Origin: Cheilinus undulatus
Taxonomy: Eukaryota; Chordata; Actinopteri; Labriformes; Labridae
Length of the DNA: 64,000 nt
Direction of reading: 5' to 3'
Assembly (NCBI RefSeq): GCF_018320785.1
Contig: NC_054872.1
Coordinates: forward strand, 40,226,551 to 40,290,550
Below, in pieces: positions 23,215 to 35,600 of the stretch (position 1 is its first letter; the number at the start of each line of letters is the position of its first letter). Made by a program: the position numbers and the translations under genes. Below the pieces are notes generated by a model, which saw only the letters and a program-made list of their open reading frames with translations, did no database searches and was not told the origin of the DNA.

Positions 23215-25300
23215 CTGTGGCTGAAGGTGATTGAAAACTGACTGGCAGTCCAAAGGTTCCTGGTTCAAAACTAATCCAGGTGGGGCTGGTTGATTTTGAA
23301 GTCCATTGTCCAAAGGAAGTAATGAAAACCTCAGACGTTCATCTGTTACTCTTTCTGTAGTCTAGAGTGATCCAGGACTGCCAGGGAGACTGCAGGGTCC
23401 AGGTTCAAATCTTAACACTTTGTCAGTTTTCAAGATTGAATCCAAAGAAAGAAAGGAGAATCATTCTGGGCTTCTAGAGATGTCAGTCTATGTGGCCAAG
23501 AGGAAGAGAGGACTGTCTGAAGGTGGCAGGTTCAAATCTTACTTTGGCTTGGTCAAATTTCAAGCTTTGACTCCAAATAAAGAAGAGACACCCCTGGAAG
23601 ACTACTGCAAGTGACTGTTTCTGTAGTCTAGTGAGATAAATGATTGCTTGGGAGTCTGAAGGTTGTGGGTTCAAGTCTTACCATGGTTAGGTCAGTTTTC
23701 AAGATTTGAGTCTACAGGGAGAATGTAAAAACCTTTGGAGGACTTCAGCAAATGTCTTTCTCTGTGGCCTTGGGAGAAAATGGGCTGCCTGGTAAACAGG
23801 AGGGTTGCTGGTTCAAGTCTTCCCATGGCTTGGTGAGAACTTGAGTTCAAAGTGAGAAGGGGAAAACCTCTGGAAGTCTAGGGGAGAGGTTGTGAATTTT
23901 AAAGTCCTACATCCCAAATGAAGAGGATAAAAGCGCCAGGAGAAGATCCCCCAGTGTGAAAGGTACCGGTGGCGCAGTGGGTTTAGCGCACTCTCAAGCA
24001 CCCAAGCAGGCACGAGCACCTGTGGTGGGAGAGGCTGGGGTTCGGAACTCAGTGCAGTCGGTACCTGGATCAAGCAGTGCCCTGTGGGATGGGGTCAGGG
24101 GGGGCCGTGTCCCCCCTGGTGTTCCAAGACATGTATCAGCAGGGGTTATGAAAAAATTTTTAAAATAAAAAGTTGTTTATTGATAGTCATTGCCAACTTT
24201 AGTTATCACCTACTACACATGTCTTCATTGGTGACAACTGTAGTTGCTTGCTATTGTTGGTGATGACTATAGTAGGCAACATCTTTCTTCTATGACTAAA
24301 GTAGGTGGCCAAAGTTGACAACAATTACTGATGGTAATAACTTTCATAGGTGGCAACAACAGTTGTCGCCAATGAAAACAAGTATTTGTCATCACCAATA
24401 ATAGCAGGCGACGACTATATTCCAAGGTAACTACACCAATGAAGACATGTATAGTAGGTGGTGACTAAAGTTGGCAATGAATATCAACAACTTTTTATTT
24501 AAAATTTTTTTTCATAACCCCTGCTGATACATGTCTTGAAACGCCAGGGGGGAAACGGCCCCCCCTGACCCCATCCCACAGGGCACTGTTTGATCCAGGT
24601 GCCGGCTGCACTGAGTTCCGAACCCCAGCCTCTCCCGCCACATGTGCTCGTGCCTGCTTGGGTGCTTGAGAGTGCGCTAAACCCACTGCGCCACCAGTAC
24701 CTTTCACACTGGGGGATCTTCTCCTGGCGCTTTTATCCTCTTCATTTGGGATGTAGGACTTTAAAATTCACAACCTCCACCCCTAGACTCACCAAGCCAT
24801 GGGAAGACTTGAACCAGCAACCTCCCGATTCTCCTGCTTACCAGGCATCCCGCTCTCTCCCAAGGCCACAGAGAAAGACATTTGTGGAAGTCCAAAGGTT
24901 TTTACATTCTACCTGTAGACTCAAATCTTGAAAACTGACCTAACCATGGTAAGACTTGAACCCACAACCTTCAGACTCCCAAGCAATCCTTTATCTCACT
25001 AGACTACAGAAACGGACACTTGCAGTGGTCTTCCAGGGGTGTCTCTTCTTTATTTGGAGTCAAAGCTTGAAATTTGACCAAGCCAAAGTAAGATTTGAAC
25101 CTGCCACCTTCAGACTCCCAGACAGAGCTCTACCTCCCAAGCTCAGATAGACAGACACCTATCATCTCCTAAAGCCTTTCCTTTCTTTCTTCAGATCCAG
25201 CTCTTAAAAACATGACCAAACCAAAGAAAGCTTTGAACCTGCAACCTTCAGACTCCCAGACAGACCTCTCTTCTGCTTGACCACAAAGATTCTTAGATAG
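23215..25300. repeat. Large palindrome of tRNA-like tandem modules
   Basis: The left arm (about 23215-24330) and right arm (about 24330-25300) are inverted copies. For example 23944-23967 mirrors 24697-24720, and 24171-24225 mirrors about 24439-24495. Within each arm, modules spaced about 127-142 bp each carry a B-box-like GGTTCAAGTC. In the left arm these sit near 23262, 23402, 23529, 23668 and 23810; in the right arm their complements sit near 24811, 24955, 25092 and 25230. The innermost module (about 23960-24060) has a tRNA-like A box (GTGGCGCAGTGGG) and B box (GGTTCGGAAC). The centre is rich in GTTGTC/GACAAC motifs. Confidence 0.8.
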
Positions 25301-25737
25301 TTGTTGCCAACTTTAGTCGCCTAACATAGATGTCGTGTAAGATAGTTGTTGGTAGGATAGATACTCTCATACAAGTAAGAAACAATTAAACGAGTTCAAA
25401 TGTTTATTTTATCAGAAACAGGTACACATGAAGTGTTTAGCTCTTACTCAATAAAGCAAAAGCTTACATAATGATGATAGTAATAAATTTAACACTTGAC
25501 TATGCAAGAATACTGAGTTAACCTTAACAAGGTGGGACGTGATATTAAACAAGGAAAAAAGTCATGATTAAAAAAACGTTCAAGGCAGGAGATAAAAAGT
25601 CCGAGTAGATCAGTGAGGTCAGCTCCTCTGTCCATACAGAGATCGGTGCATCATTGTCCTTTGGTCAGCTGTTTATCTGGATCTGTCCTTTCAAAAACAG
25701 AATGAGAACAAAATTCAAAAAATTCAAACTCTATAAA

Positions 25738-26030
25738 CTCCAAAACTTTGAATAGAAACACACCCAAAATGCTGCTGAGATTGAAGTTGCTCATGTCCGC
25801 CATCTCCTGGTGTAAAGTGGTAACAGCGCAGACCTCCAGAATCCTTTAAAAAATTCTTGAATCCATACGGTAATCCGGACCACTCCCAAAATCTAATCAG
25901 CTCCTCCTTATGCCACTTCTGCCATTTCCTGAAAATGTCATCAAAATCCATCCACAACTTTTTGAGATATGTTGCTAACAAACTAACAAACCCAACCGCT
26001 CACATGACCTCCTTGGCGGAGGTAAAAATG
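25738..26030 (-). repeat. Interspersed repeat with ACCTCC...GGAGGT end, copy 2
   Basis: Reverse complement of the family seen at 16417-16676. Its end TGACCTCCTTGGCGGAGGT lies at about 26006-26024, and the body contains TTTCCTGAAAATGTCATCAAAAT. Not a gene. Confidence 0.65.
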
Positions 26031-26061
26031 GTTTCATTCACCAAGACAACACACCAGCTTA

Positions 26062-26246
26062 CACTGTGCTTTCTTTTTTTTAAGATTTAATTTTGGGCAT
26101 TTATAAGATGGAGGAGGACAGTGGATAGAGTCGGAAACAGGTCAAGAGTGGGGGAGAGACATGCGGTAAAGGGCCTCAGGCCAGATTCGAACCCGGGCCG
26201 CCTGCGTACATGGGAGCGCCTTTAACCACAAGGCCACCTGCTCCCC
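26062..26246 (-). repeat. tRNA-derived SINE
   Basis: On the minus strand the head reads GGGGAGCAGGTGGCC, with an A-box-like GTGGCCTTGTGGTT and a B box GGGTTCGAATC, followed by a unique body and a TTAAATCTTAAAA tail. This is the structure of a tRNA-headed SINE. It does not fold as a complete functional tRNA because the 3' acceptor half is replaced by the SINE body. Confidence 0.75.
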
Positions 26247-26985
26247 TATTTTTTTTATTACACTGTTGCCACTTTATACCAATTTGACCAATTTTTAATC
26301 CTTTTTCATCACTATTAAACATCAATGTTGCTAATTTTAGCACATTTTTGCCACTTAAAACCCATTTTATACCCTTTCCACCATTTTATCTGCCTGTTTT
26401 TGTCACTTCTAAACCAATTCTGGCCATTTTCTGCAACTGTTGCCTCATTATTGCCACTATTAACCACTTTTGACACCCCTTTTTGCCCATTTTAACCACA
26501 GTTAACCTATTTTTGCCAGTTCATATCAATTTTTCATCCCAGTCCACCTAATTTCCCTCAATTTTTTTGCACTTTAAAGCCGTTTCAGCCACTTTTTAAT
26601 CCACTTTTCTTGCCAGTCTAATCCATTTTGGCCACTTTTAACCCATTTATGTTCTTTAAAAATCCAATTTCAACACATTTTCCACCATTTTTTGCCATTA
26701 TTCACTGACTTAAGCAACATCTTTTACCCATTTTAAATATATATTTAACAAAAGTTATTCCATTTTAAGCTTAACTTCCCAATGGACCATGATTTTGCAG
26801 GCCCCCAGTTTGGCTGGATCCCCAAAACCTTCCTGTTTATCCCCTCTTATGGGCAGCCTTGTCTCCACATGACTATTCTAGGATGATCATGGCCTCGTTC
26901 AACCACCTTCAGGTACAGTGGAGGTCCCCGGTCTCTGGCACCTTTATTTTGGGGGTCCCAGGCTGAAAAGGTTGAGAACTCCTGT
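26247..26985. mobile_element. hAT-like element with degenerate GGCAAAA/TTTTGCC minisatellite
   Basis: The right end (CCCAGGCTGAAAAGGTTGAGAACTCCTG, 26951-26980) is the complement of the left end of the element in gene B at 34878-35831. The interior repeats variants of TTTTGCCACTTTTAACCCAT over about 500 bp, just as the gene B copy does on the other strand. It is an inverted copy of the same family. Confidence 0.65.
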
Positions 26986-28233
26986 CCTAAGATCACATTT
27001 GTGCTCAAAGGAACACATTTACATTCTGTGTCAGTTGATGCAGAGGAGGAGGATATTGAAGGAGACATACACCGAAAAATGTTTACATTCAATAAAACTG
27101 TATCAGAGCATTAGTCTTGCTTTTTAACGGCCATACCTCACATATTTTCATTGTTCTTTTTATTACCAGTAGAGGTGATTTGTCTCTCCTCAACATTTTC
27201 ACTCTGATGGTTTCAACATGCAATCAAGAACCCAGATTAACCAGTGGGTGCTGCTGTAGAGGCATTTTTCTGCCTCTGAATGCTGTTGTCATGTCTGTAC
27301 AAGAACAGATCATGTAAATGACACCGTGATGTTTGAGTCAAATACTCTGCAAGCTAAATTTCCTACAGCTCAGTATCAAACTACATACACTGATATTCCT
27401 GCATTCCTGCTTAACTGTAGTCTTTTGATTTCCTACCTTCACTTAACCTGTAAAGCAACTCTGTTCTCACAGCTTACTTGAATAGCAGGCATATTGCATC
27501 TATTACTTTCAGTGCTAACAAAATCCACTTGATGACAGCACTAGACCCAGAATGAACAGGCATGGCAGAATATTAAACTGCAAAGAAGCTCCCGGAGAAG
27601 CTCTGAGATTCTTTTGTAGACAGTATCTGCCACTATTCCCTTTCTGAGCCATGTTAGCATGCTTAGCTTTCAATCATATCACCTCCCTTTCAGAAACTAT
27701 GGCTCAGTGAAATAGTGGATATTGAATCTAAGATGATTTCAGGGTGCTGTGAAACTGGGCCTACTTGGAGCATTAAAAAAGTTGCATTTGGATGTGTTAG
27801 TAATAAAGGAAATCTTGAAAGAAAGAATGACAGAGATACCCAAATGTCAATCAAAGCAAGCTAAAAAGCCACAAAAAGTCCTGAATGGAAAAACAACAGG
27901 TGCAAAGGAAAGGCTTTTTGTTGTTGCTTTTGGCCCAGATGAATTGTTGTGTGGGTGTCTCCTCTGCTATTGGTTGAATAGATTTCAAACTGTAAGATAC
28001 TTACTTATGTTTAAACAATGACATGTATGTTAAAAAGCCCTTGTGGTTTTGAAGAAAGTAAAAACATTTTATTTATAGCTCTATTTTAAAACCCACAAAA
28101 ACTTTAAAACAGCTTAATAACAAGAAAATTATAAAAGCAATCCTAAAAAGACAATAGATAAAACACTGGAAGCTGGTGTAATATCACAAGCAAGCCTTAA
28201 AACTGAGCTCAAACAAACTGGATCTGAGTTTAG
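26986..28233. other. Gene-free stretch
   Basis: No exon with splice signals or known domain is seen. The 90-codon open frame at 27749-28021 is lysine-rich and unrecognised, and I do not call it a gene. Confidence 0.4.
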
Positions 28234-28602
28234 TACAGTGGTTCTCAACTGGTCTGCCATCAGGACTCACCCACTACCCTTTAAGAGAAACCACAACCCC
28301 AACTTTTAAGATATCCAACCACTGATGAAATATTTTGCAGTTTGGACTCAAAATGGAACACAACATACTCGAACAAAGAGACAAATGTTAAAAAAGTACA
28401 TCATTACAGAAGAACATACATGCATCTTATGTACTCCATTTTCCCAAGACAGTTTTGAAAGATGGAATTGTTTGAAGAAATTCAGTGTTTTCTCTGGAAG
28501 ATCACTTTATATCACAAGAAAAGGAGATAATTAGTTATTACTTCTCATTGTCACTTAGATTCGTCATCCAATTTAAGGTCCCACTTGAAAACCACTGGTT
28601 GA
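28234..28602. mobile_element. hAT-like MITE (CAGTGGTTCTCAAC ends)
   Basis: Left end CAGTGGTTCTCAACTGGTCT with a following CAGGACTCACCCAC block, right end GAAAACCACTGGTTGAG. These termini form an imperfect inverted pair of a widespread fish MITE type. There is no coding capacity. Confidence 0.5.
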
Positions 28603-28887
28603 GTGCATTTAAATTTGCTACATTTATTCATCAAGAAGATCTTTAAAAATGAAAATGCAAAATGAAAAAGAAATAAAGACATTCTTGCACATGCATAAAA
28701 TTGTCAATATCAAATAAAACAAAAAAACAGGCATGCATGAATGGCACTTAATGAACAACAAACTTGCACTCATGTTTGATAAAATCGTGGCCTAAAAGCT
28801 TGTGTGTACGTTTCGTCACATATTTTTCAAATTGTTTTGCCTCAACTTCAAAATTTATTTGAAAGTTAGTCTCTGCAGTCGACATAA

Positions 28888-29283
28888 ACTTAGCGCCCAA
28901 AGAGAGGAAATTTGTGTTTGGTAGGTTATTTCTTTGTTGTAACAATGCTTCTTGGCAATAAATCTTATACTGTTGGAAAGCCTGTTTATTTCCCTTTAAA
29001 TGGTGCCACATTTGTTAGGAACACGCATTTGTGGGATGAGCAGCAGAGCTGAGTATAAACGTAAAATTTGCCAAACAGCTTATTCTGCCATTGACTCCTG
29101 TTTGGTTTCATCAAGTAGGTTGGATGATTGAAGTCTGAAGATACAAGATATATTGGCCATTTTACAATTTATCAAGAAGAGAAATGAACAAACTTTACAA
29201 CTGTATAAGATTTACTGCCAGGAAGCATTGATAGAACAAAGAAAGAATCTAACAAACCCAAATTTCCTTACTTTCTGTGCTAC
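28888..29283. mobile_element. Foldback MITE abutting the gene B stop codon
   Basis: The left arm (TTAGCGCCCAAAGAGAGGAA, then ATTTGTGTTTGGTAGG, then GGCAATAAATCTTATAC) is mirrored by the right arm (GTATAAGATTTACTGCC, then AAACCCAAATTTCC, then CTGTGCTAC). Arms are about 85 bp or more. Same family as 11216-11540. Its right edge is about 5 bp from the gene B stop codon at 29288-29290. Confidence 0.7.
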
Positions 29284-29287
29284 GTTG

Positions 29288-29680
29288 TTACCCCATTAAA
29301 TCCTTCACATTGGAATACAACGCCTCCTCCTCCTCCTTTTGTGGGCTGCAATCATCCTTCTCCTCTCCCATCATCCCCTCCTCTACTTCAATTCCCTCCA
29401 ACATTTCATCTTGCTCAGCGCTGTCATTACCCTGACTCTCCTCTGTTTTGTCTCTCTTAATTTCGGCATACTCTGTCTCTGTTGACTCTTGAAAACGCCC
29501 TGCCCTTGCAGGGCTCCTCCTTGCCATCAGAGAGAAGTCAAGGTCTGAATATTCCACATCTCTTGGTTCAACATCAGCACCAGAGGCTGATTGCAAAGCA
29601 GCTTGAGCAGCTTGAGCTCCTCCGTTTGCTTCATCTTGGCTGTGAGTCTCATGGTTTCCCATTGCTGGACCAACATCCAT
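29288..29680 (-). CDS. Gene B ITIM tail exon
   Basis: Phase-0 final exon, 130 residues and stop. Motifs are VEYSDLDF, TEYAEIKR and LYSNVKDL, separated by long glutamate-rich linkers. The stop follows only LMG after the third motif, shorter than in genes A and C, and lies next to the MITE at 28888-29283. Confidence 0.9.
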   Translation of the reverse strand: MDVGPAMGNHETHSQDEANGGAQAAQAALQSASGADVEPRDVEYSDLDFSLMARRSPARAGRFQESTETEYAEIKRDKTEESQGNDSAEQDEMLEGIEVEEGMMGEEKDDCSPQKEEEEALYSNVKDLMG

Positions 29681-32600
29681 CTGTCAAACACAACAAAGAC
29701 ACTACAGTTTGTTTTTGTAACAAGGGTTAATGGCTATTTCTATAGTATTCATCTTTATGATTTAAACCAACCAAATGCTGAGACTTTAATAACAGAAATC
29801 CTGTTTCTTAATTGGCTTAAGTCTGAAAATCACAAAACTGCTGTTAATTCATCAAACTGACCAAGCCTGATTTTATCCTGGTTTTTTGTAAAGATTGTCT
29901 TTGTTTGATATGTTGAGCAGTTTTCATAAATTCCAACTGAAATACAGAGCGATGGAGCCAGTGTTTCCCGCAGGAATTTAGGAGACTATGGTGGGGGGAC
30001 TCGAACAATCTATGGAGGTCTGGGGACATGTTCCCTGAAGATAAATGTGGATGTTTTGAAGTCAAATTGGTTGTACCAGCAAGGAAGTTGGGCTAGACAG
30101 TGTAACAGATGGGTCCAGTTTCTCTGTAGAATTTAGTGTGTTTTTTGGTCAAAATGGGCCACAAAACAATGTTGACTCAAACATATGCACTACTGAACAC
30201 TTTTGTAGCATTTTATTTTTTACCCACAAAGCCTCTGTGTTGTTGTCACTGTTTTGCTTCTGCAGACATTTCCTGAAACGACCCTGTGTTTACAAGATAC
30301 TTTTTCAAAACGAGACAGAAATATATTGTTTTCATCTCTGTGTGATCAAGGCCCAAGAGTGTTAAGACACAAAGATTGGATTTCACTTTACAGGAAGTTT
30401 AAGAATAAAAAGTAACAGTTACCTTGTTTAGGATTGAAATGGGTTGAGTAGTCATCATCTCCAGATTCTCTTGTTCCACATTTCCAGACCTGTTGTCTTT
30501 TTTCCTGCAAAGAAAATTCAGACACACAATAATTTATTAGTAAACAATTCAAAATAAAAGACACCATAAAGAGGGTTTTTTTTTCTACAAGGACACAATT
30601 AAGAATTTTTGATTATTCATGAACTTTGCATTGACACAGTTGGTCCCATGGTGGGTCATATGGCCACTAGGAGGGCACACAGCTATGACAGTGGGCTCAG
30701 TATGATAAGCCACATACTGTCCAACCAATATTTTCTCTGTGTACATTTATGAAAGGGTCATATGTTGATGAGTGTGAGGATGAGTGGGTGGCAGGCTGAA
30801 ATATTTTCATCAGCTAAAGAGAGGCCAGGCAGAAGAATTTTGGGAACCACTGCATTTTCATCTTTAATGTAAGTGGTCTATCACAAAAGATTTTTTTAAT
30901 CGTAATCCTTCCTACTAAGAAGAAAATGACCTATTATATTGTTTAAGATATAACAGATATAAACTGTATTTCGTCTCTAGGCTCGCAGCACAGAAGACAA
31001 TTTCCAAATCCTAAAAACATGAGACAACAGATATAAGGAGAAAACAATTTTTCATCTTGTAATCTTCTGAGCATGCACACTAGACGACTCAGCCAGACTG
31101 AGACCACTGAGACCACACACCTGCTGACCTGCCAACGATCTTGCCTGATTACTTGACTTTAAAAGAAAATCAAACATGGATGTCTATTGGCTTTAACCTT
31201 GCAAAGCAGATGGATACGCCCATTTCCTTGTTTTTCACTGGCGAATTCATCTTGTTAAGCTCCCATCTAAACCGTTTGGGCCCGGTTAGAAAGTGACAGG
31301 ACCAATCAGTGACGAGGGGTATTTCAGGCGCAGCAGAGTTGTGATGTAAACAAGCAGCAGTAAGAGCTGGTGCACTTATGGTGGAAGAGCTTAGCGTGGA
31401 TGCTGCTAAAGCGCCAGTTCTATCAGAACTTGACAACATTTCTTTGTTAAAAGAAGAACAAAGAACAGCAGTGAGTTGTTTTCTTTTCAAAAACGACAAA
31501 AGTCGAGTACTAACATGTCTATAGTCACCATGTTTTGTGTTATTCCACAGTAGCTGCGCACGTGCAGCTCGATTGCAGGTACATCACGTTTTGTTGCTCT
31601 GATTGGCCTGTAGAGATGTGACAGACAAAACGTTCATCCAGTCACACTCCGAGTTTTTTTCAAATCCTCTGCCTTTTCTCAAACGTTTCCTATTGAAGCT
31701 TTCCCAGATGGATGTGTGAAACACATCCATCTGGCGTGTCAGGTTATATGGTCTTGCTGTCCCTACACAATAAGCTGTCCTGGCATGCGTAGCAGCAAAA
31801 ATCAGGACAGCAGAATCAGGATGAAATCCTGGCTGGAATGAAGGTACACTTTTGTTTAGCTTGTGCGGTGAAAATGCATAAGAGCCGGTTGGTGATGCTA
31901 ACCAGTCAGCTCACTCTCATTGGTTGTTGTGGGGATTCTGTCTGAGGCATTTTGACCTCAAATAAAACATGTTTCATATTTATGATTCAGGATTTATGAC
32001 ACAATTTGGAACAGTAAAATTATCATGTTGACATACTTGAGGATTATTCAGACAAATATTCATTTGTGGCAAGCCCCCACTCGGGATACGCCCCCAAGAT
32101 CATCAGGGGAGGAAAATCTGGCCTCAAACTGGTCTTAAAATCTTGTAGTGTTTGGCCAGCCTAAGTGATGCTTCACAGAATCACCAGCCTGGGTTTAAAC
32201 TCCACTGAAGCTGACACAATACTGATTTATTTTCTGTCCTGCCTCATCATCCCAAACCTATGTAAAGACTCAATTTAGTGTTTCAGTGTAAGTGGTTTCA
32301 GAGTGATTTGTGGGATTTTCTTGGGTTTAACACAAACAGATGTTATAATAAAAGGGGAAAAGAGGACAGAATGTTCACTCTGACGGCCAAAATAAAACAG
32401 CAACCACAACAAACTATCAGATACAAAAACCCTCCAGATATATTTTGGAAAATAGAAAAGAATTCACTGTTTTAGTATGTAAAATGAATAGAATACAAAA
32501 ACACAGGTGTGGTACTTTCTGACGGACAGAGGTGTATGGATGATAAAAAGAAGCCCAGATTTGCCAGGAAAATTAATTTGAAAGTTTACCTGCAGTACTT

Positions 32601-35600
32601 TTGGACCAAACAGCAGATGGTTGCTGAAAGAATGACACCAATCAAAAACCCAGTGATGACTTGTAGCCATTTAACAGTTTTCAAAACTGTCTCGAGTGGA
32701 TCTGCAATGAAAGGGAACAGTTTCTTTAAAATAAACAGTTCAAAAGCTGTGATACCTACTACTTTGAATTCATATACATATATATTTATATTCATATTTA
32801 TTTTGAAATACAGAAAATAACATGAATAGCTGATCTTCTGTGGAAAGATTGGTTGTCAGCACTTACACTCTGGTTTTAGCACATCTTTGGTCACATTGTG
32901 TACATTGACTGTCAGGTTCTTTTTTACATTTTCAATGTCATTGCTGCTGATGCACTCTAAAGTGGTGTAGTTCTGATCTTCTAGAGTCACAGTAATGCTG
33001 ACGTTGACTGTGTTGTTGGACTGGCTAGTTGTGAGACAGTACTTGGGGTGGTTCTTCACCAGCGGCCATCTGATGGTTGGTAAAGGAAACCCCTCACTGA
33101 TGCACACACAGGTCAGCTTCTTTGACTGAAGCACACACGTTGAGCTGTTAAAGATCCTTGGTGAAACTGCAACACATGAGAAATATCTCAACATCCTAGC
33201 AAGCAGAGTAAGGTGATAAAAACACAAGTTTTCTCGAAAGGAAACTACTTACAAGCCAGAATCACTTCAGTCTCTGCTGTCAGATTAGAGATCTGATGTG
33301 ATGCTGTGCAGATGTATTTTCCATAATGTTCTGCTGACATGCTGGTGATGGAGAGGTTTGCAGTTCCAGTGCCACGCTTCAGGATTTTATTTGAGCCCTC
33401 TTTGGTCCATGTGATAACAGATGGAGGGAAACTGTCAACACTGCAGGTCAGATTTAGGTCACCACCCTCTTGAACAGCTCTCTTTCCAGTGATGACGAGG
33501 GTCTTGACATCTAAGGGCGACACAAACAGTTATTAGATTTAGAGGGCAATTACTTTATCACATAGGGCCAGGATGGCTTTTTCACTTTAATATATGAAAT
33601 AATCATTTAAAACTGTATTTTTATTTCTGTCCATATTAAACCCTCTGGAGTCTATGGACGTGTTGGTGCATCCAAATCTTGTGACCTATTTAAGATGACA
33701 TAGAAGAAAGATGCAGCTTCAAAAAGTCTCTGTTTCAAACTATATACCAGTTTTCAAATGACGCTGATAGGCCAAGGAAAACCAGACTTATGTTAAATAA
33801 TTTACGCCATGCAATGTTAAATATAACTTTTTTTCATTCATTATTTAAAATGTAACTTTTTTTTTGCATTCTAAGTTATAAAAGTGGTTCATCAAACATG
33901 TTTGTGTTTTTTTTACATTTAAAAAAATCCAACTTTTTCCTAATCGGATTTAATTTTTTTGTGATTTTTGGTCAAAGGTGTTAATACAGTATTTCAAAAT
34001 GGAAAAAATGACTGTAAAATCGCACATGTGGGGATGTACTTAAAGCTAATACCAAACAATGCAAGGTAAACAGTTTTTAAGGTGAATATAAAGGGAAACA
34101 TCAAAAGTACTTAAAAAATTATACCCTTGACCCCAGAGGGTTAAATTTGTTTGATGATCTGAAACATTTAACTGTGAAAAATATAAAAGAAAAAAATCAG
34201 GAAGGAGAAGGGCGTTTTTTACAGCACTGTATATGAAGTCAGTCAGAGGAAGCAGCATAATTCAAAACTTCAACAAGTTTATCTCTCTGCCTCTAAGGTG
34301 GTGTCCTGGACTTTTCTGAGTTTGGTGGCCCTGGCCTGATTCTGCACAATCTCCCACCTGAGAGGAGGGGGTAAACCCCCATGATGTCTCTTTAAATGTC
34401 TTTTGTTGTATTGTGCAGAATCTTCACTGTTAGATTATGGATGGTGGAAGAGACTCCCCCAACATGTCTAATTCTAAATTTGACAGGTGAAGCAGAGAAA
34501 TTACAGAGATGAAGCCCAGTTCAATCAGTTTAAACAACCATAACTGCTTACTGCAAACATTCTGGATGAATAATGATAGAAATGTATCATCCTAGGGATA
34601 TTAAAGAATCCTAAACAAAAGCACCAATCTGATCAAACACCATCAGCAGAGAAGAGGAAAAACACTGCTGAAAAGGATGAAACAGATGAGATAATAAACT
34701 AAAAGTAACAATAGATCTGCTGTTGGGACTGGATGCTCTGTCACTCTTATTTTAAAAGGGATTATTTCAAACACAGAGGAAAGAGGCTCTCTTTTTACTC
34801 ATTTAAAAATGTAAGGACCAGCTACTTTAAAGTGCTATAAGATGCTTAAAAGCAGGACCTCATATTCAGATGATTTACAGCAGGGGTTCTCAACCTTTTC
34901 AGCCTGCGACCCCCAAAACAAAGGTGCCAGAGACCGGGGAACCCCCACTGTACCTAAAGGTGGTTGAACAGCCATGCCAATTAAGAATAGTCATGTGCAG
35001 ACAGTGCTGCCCATAAGGGGGGTTAAAGGGGAAGGTTTCTGGGACCCAGCCAAACTGTGGCCCCATGGAAGTCAGATAAATCATGGCCCATTGTGAAGTT
35101 AAGCTGTGAAAACCATATTTTATATTTGACCTAAATAATAACCACTCTAATCAAAGAAACAAATCTAGTAATGTGTGTAGTAAATAGCCTTCTTAAAATG
35201 AAAATAACTTTAGTAAAAACATATTCAAAATGGGTAAAAACTGCTTAAATTAGTTAGTAATGGCAAAACAGTGGTGGAAAAGGTGTTAAAATTGTATTGT
35301 TAAAGAACACAAATTGGCTAAAAGTGGCAAAAACTAGATAAAAGTGGCAAAAAATAACCAGAAATTGATTAAATTGACAAAAACATGCAAAAAAAAAAAG
35401 TGGTAAAAGTGGATTAAAAAGTGGCTTAAATGGCTTCAAAGTGCAATTAGGTGGACTGGGATGAAACATTGATATAAACTGGCAAAAATGGGATAACTGG
35501 GGTTAAAATAGGCAAAAAAGGGTGTAAAAAGTGGTTAATAGTGGCAATATTGAGGCAACAATTGGCAGAAAGTGGCAAGAATTGGATCAGAAGTGACAAA

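Noticed and set aside
23215-25300. CRISPR-like array because of regular repeats
   Set aside because: The modules are long, diverged, in inverted arms and carry tRNA-like boxes. This is eukaryotic repeat DNA.
26062-26246. Functional tRNA gene
   Set aside because: A and B boxes are present but the 3' half of the cloverleaf is replaced by SINE body sequence.
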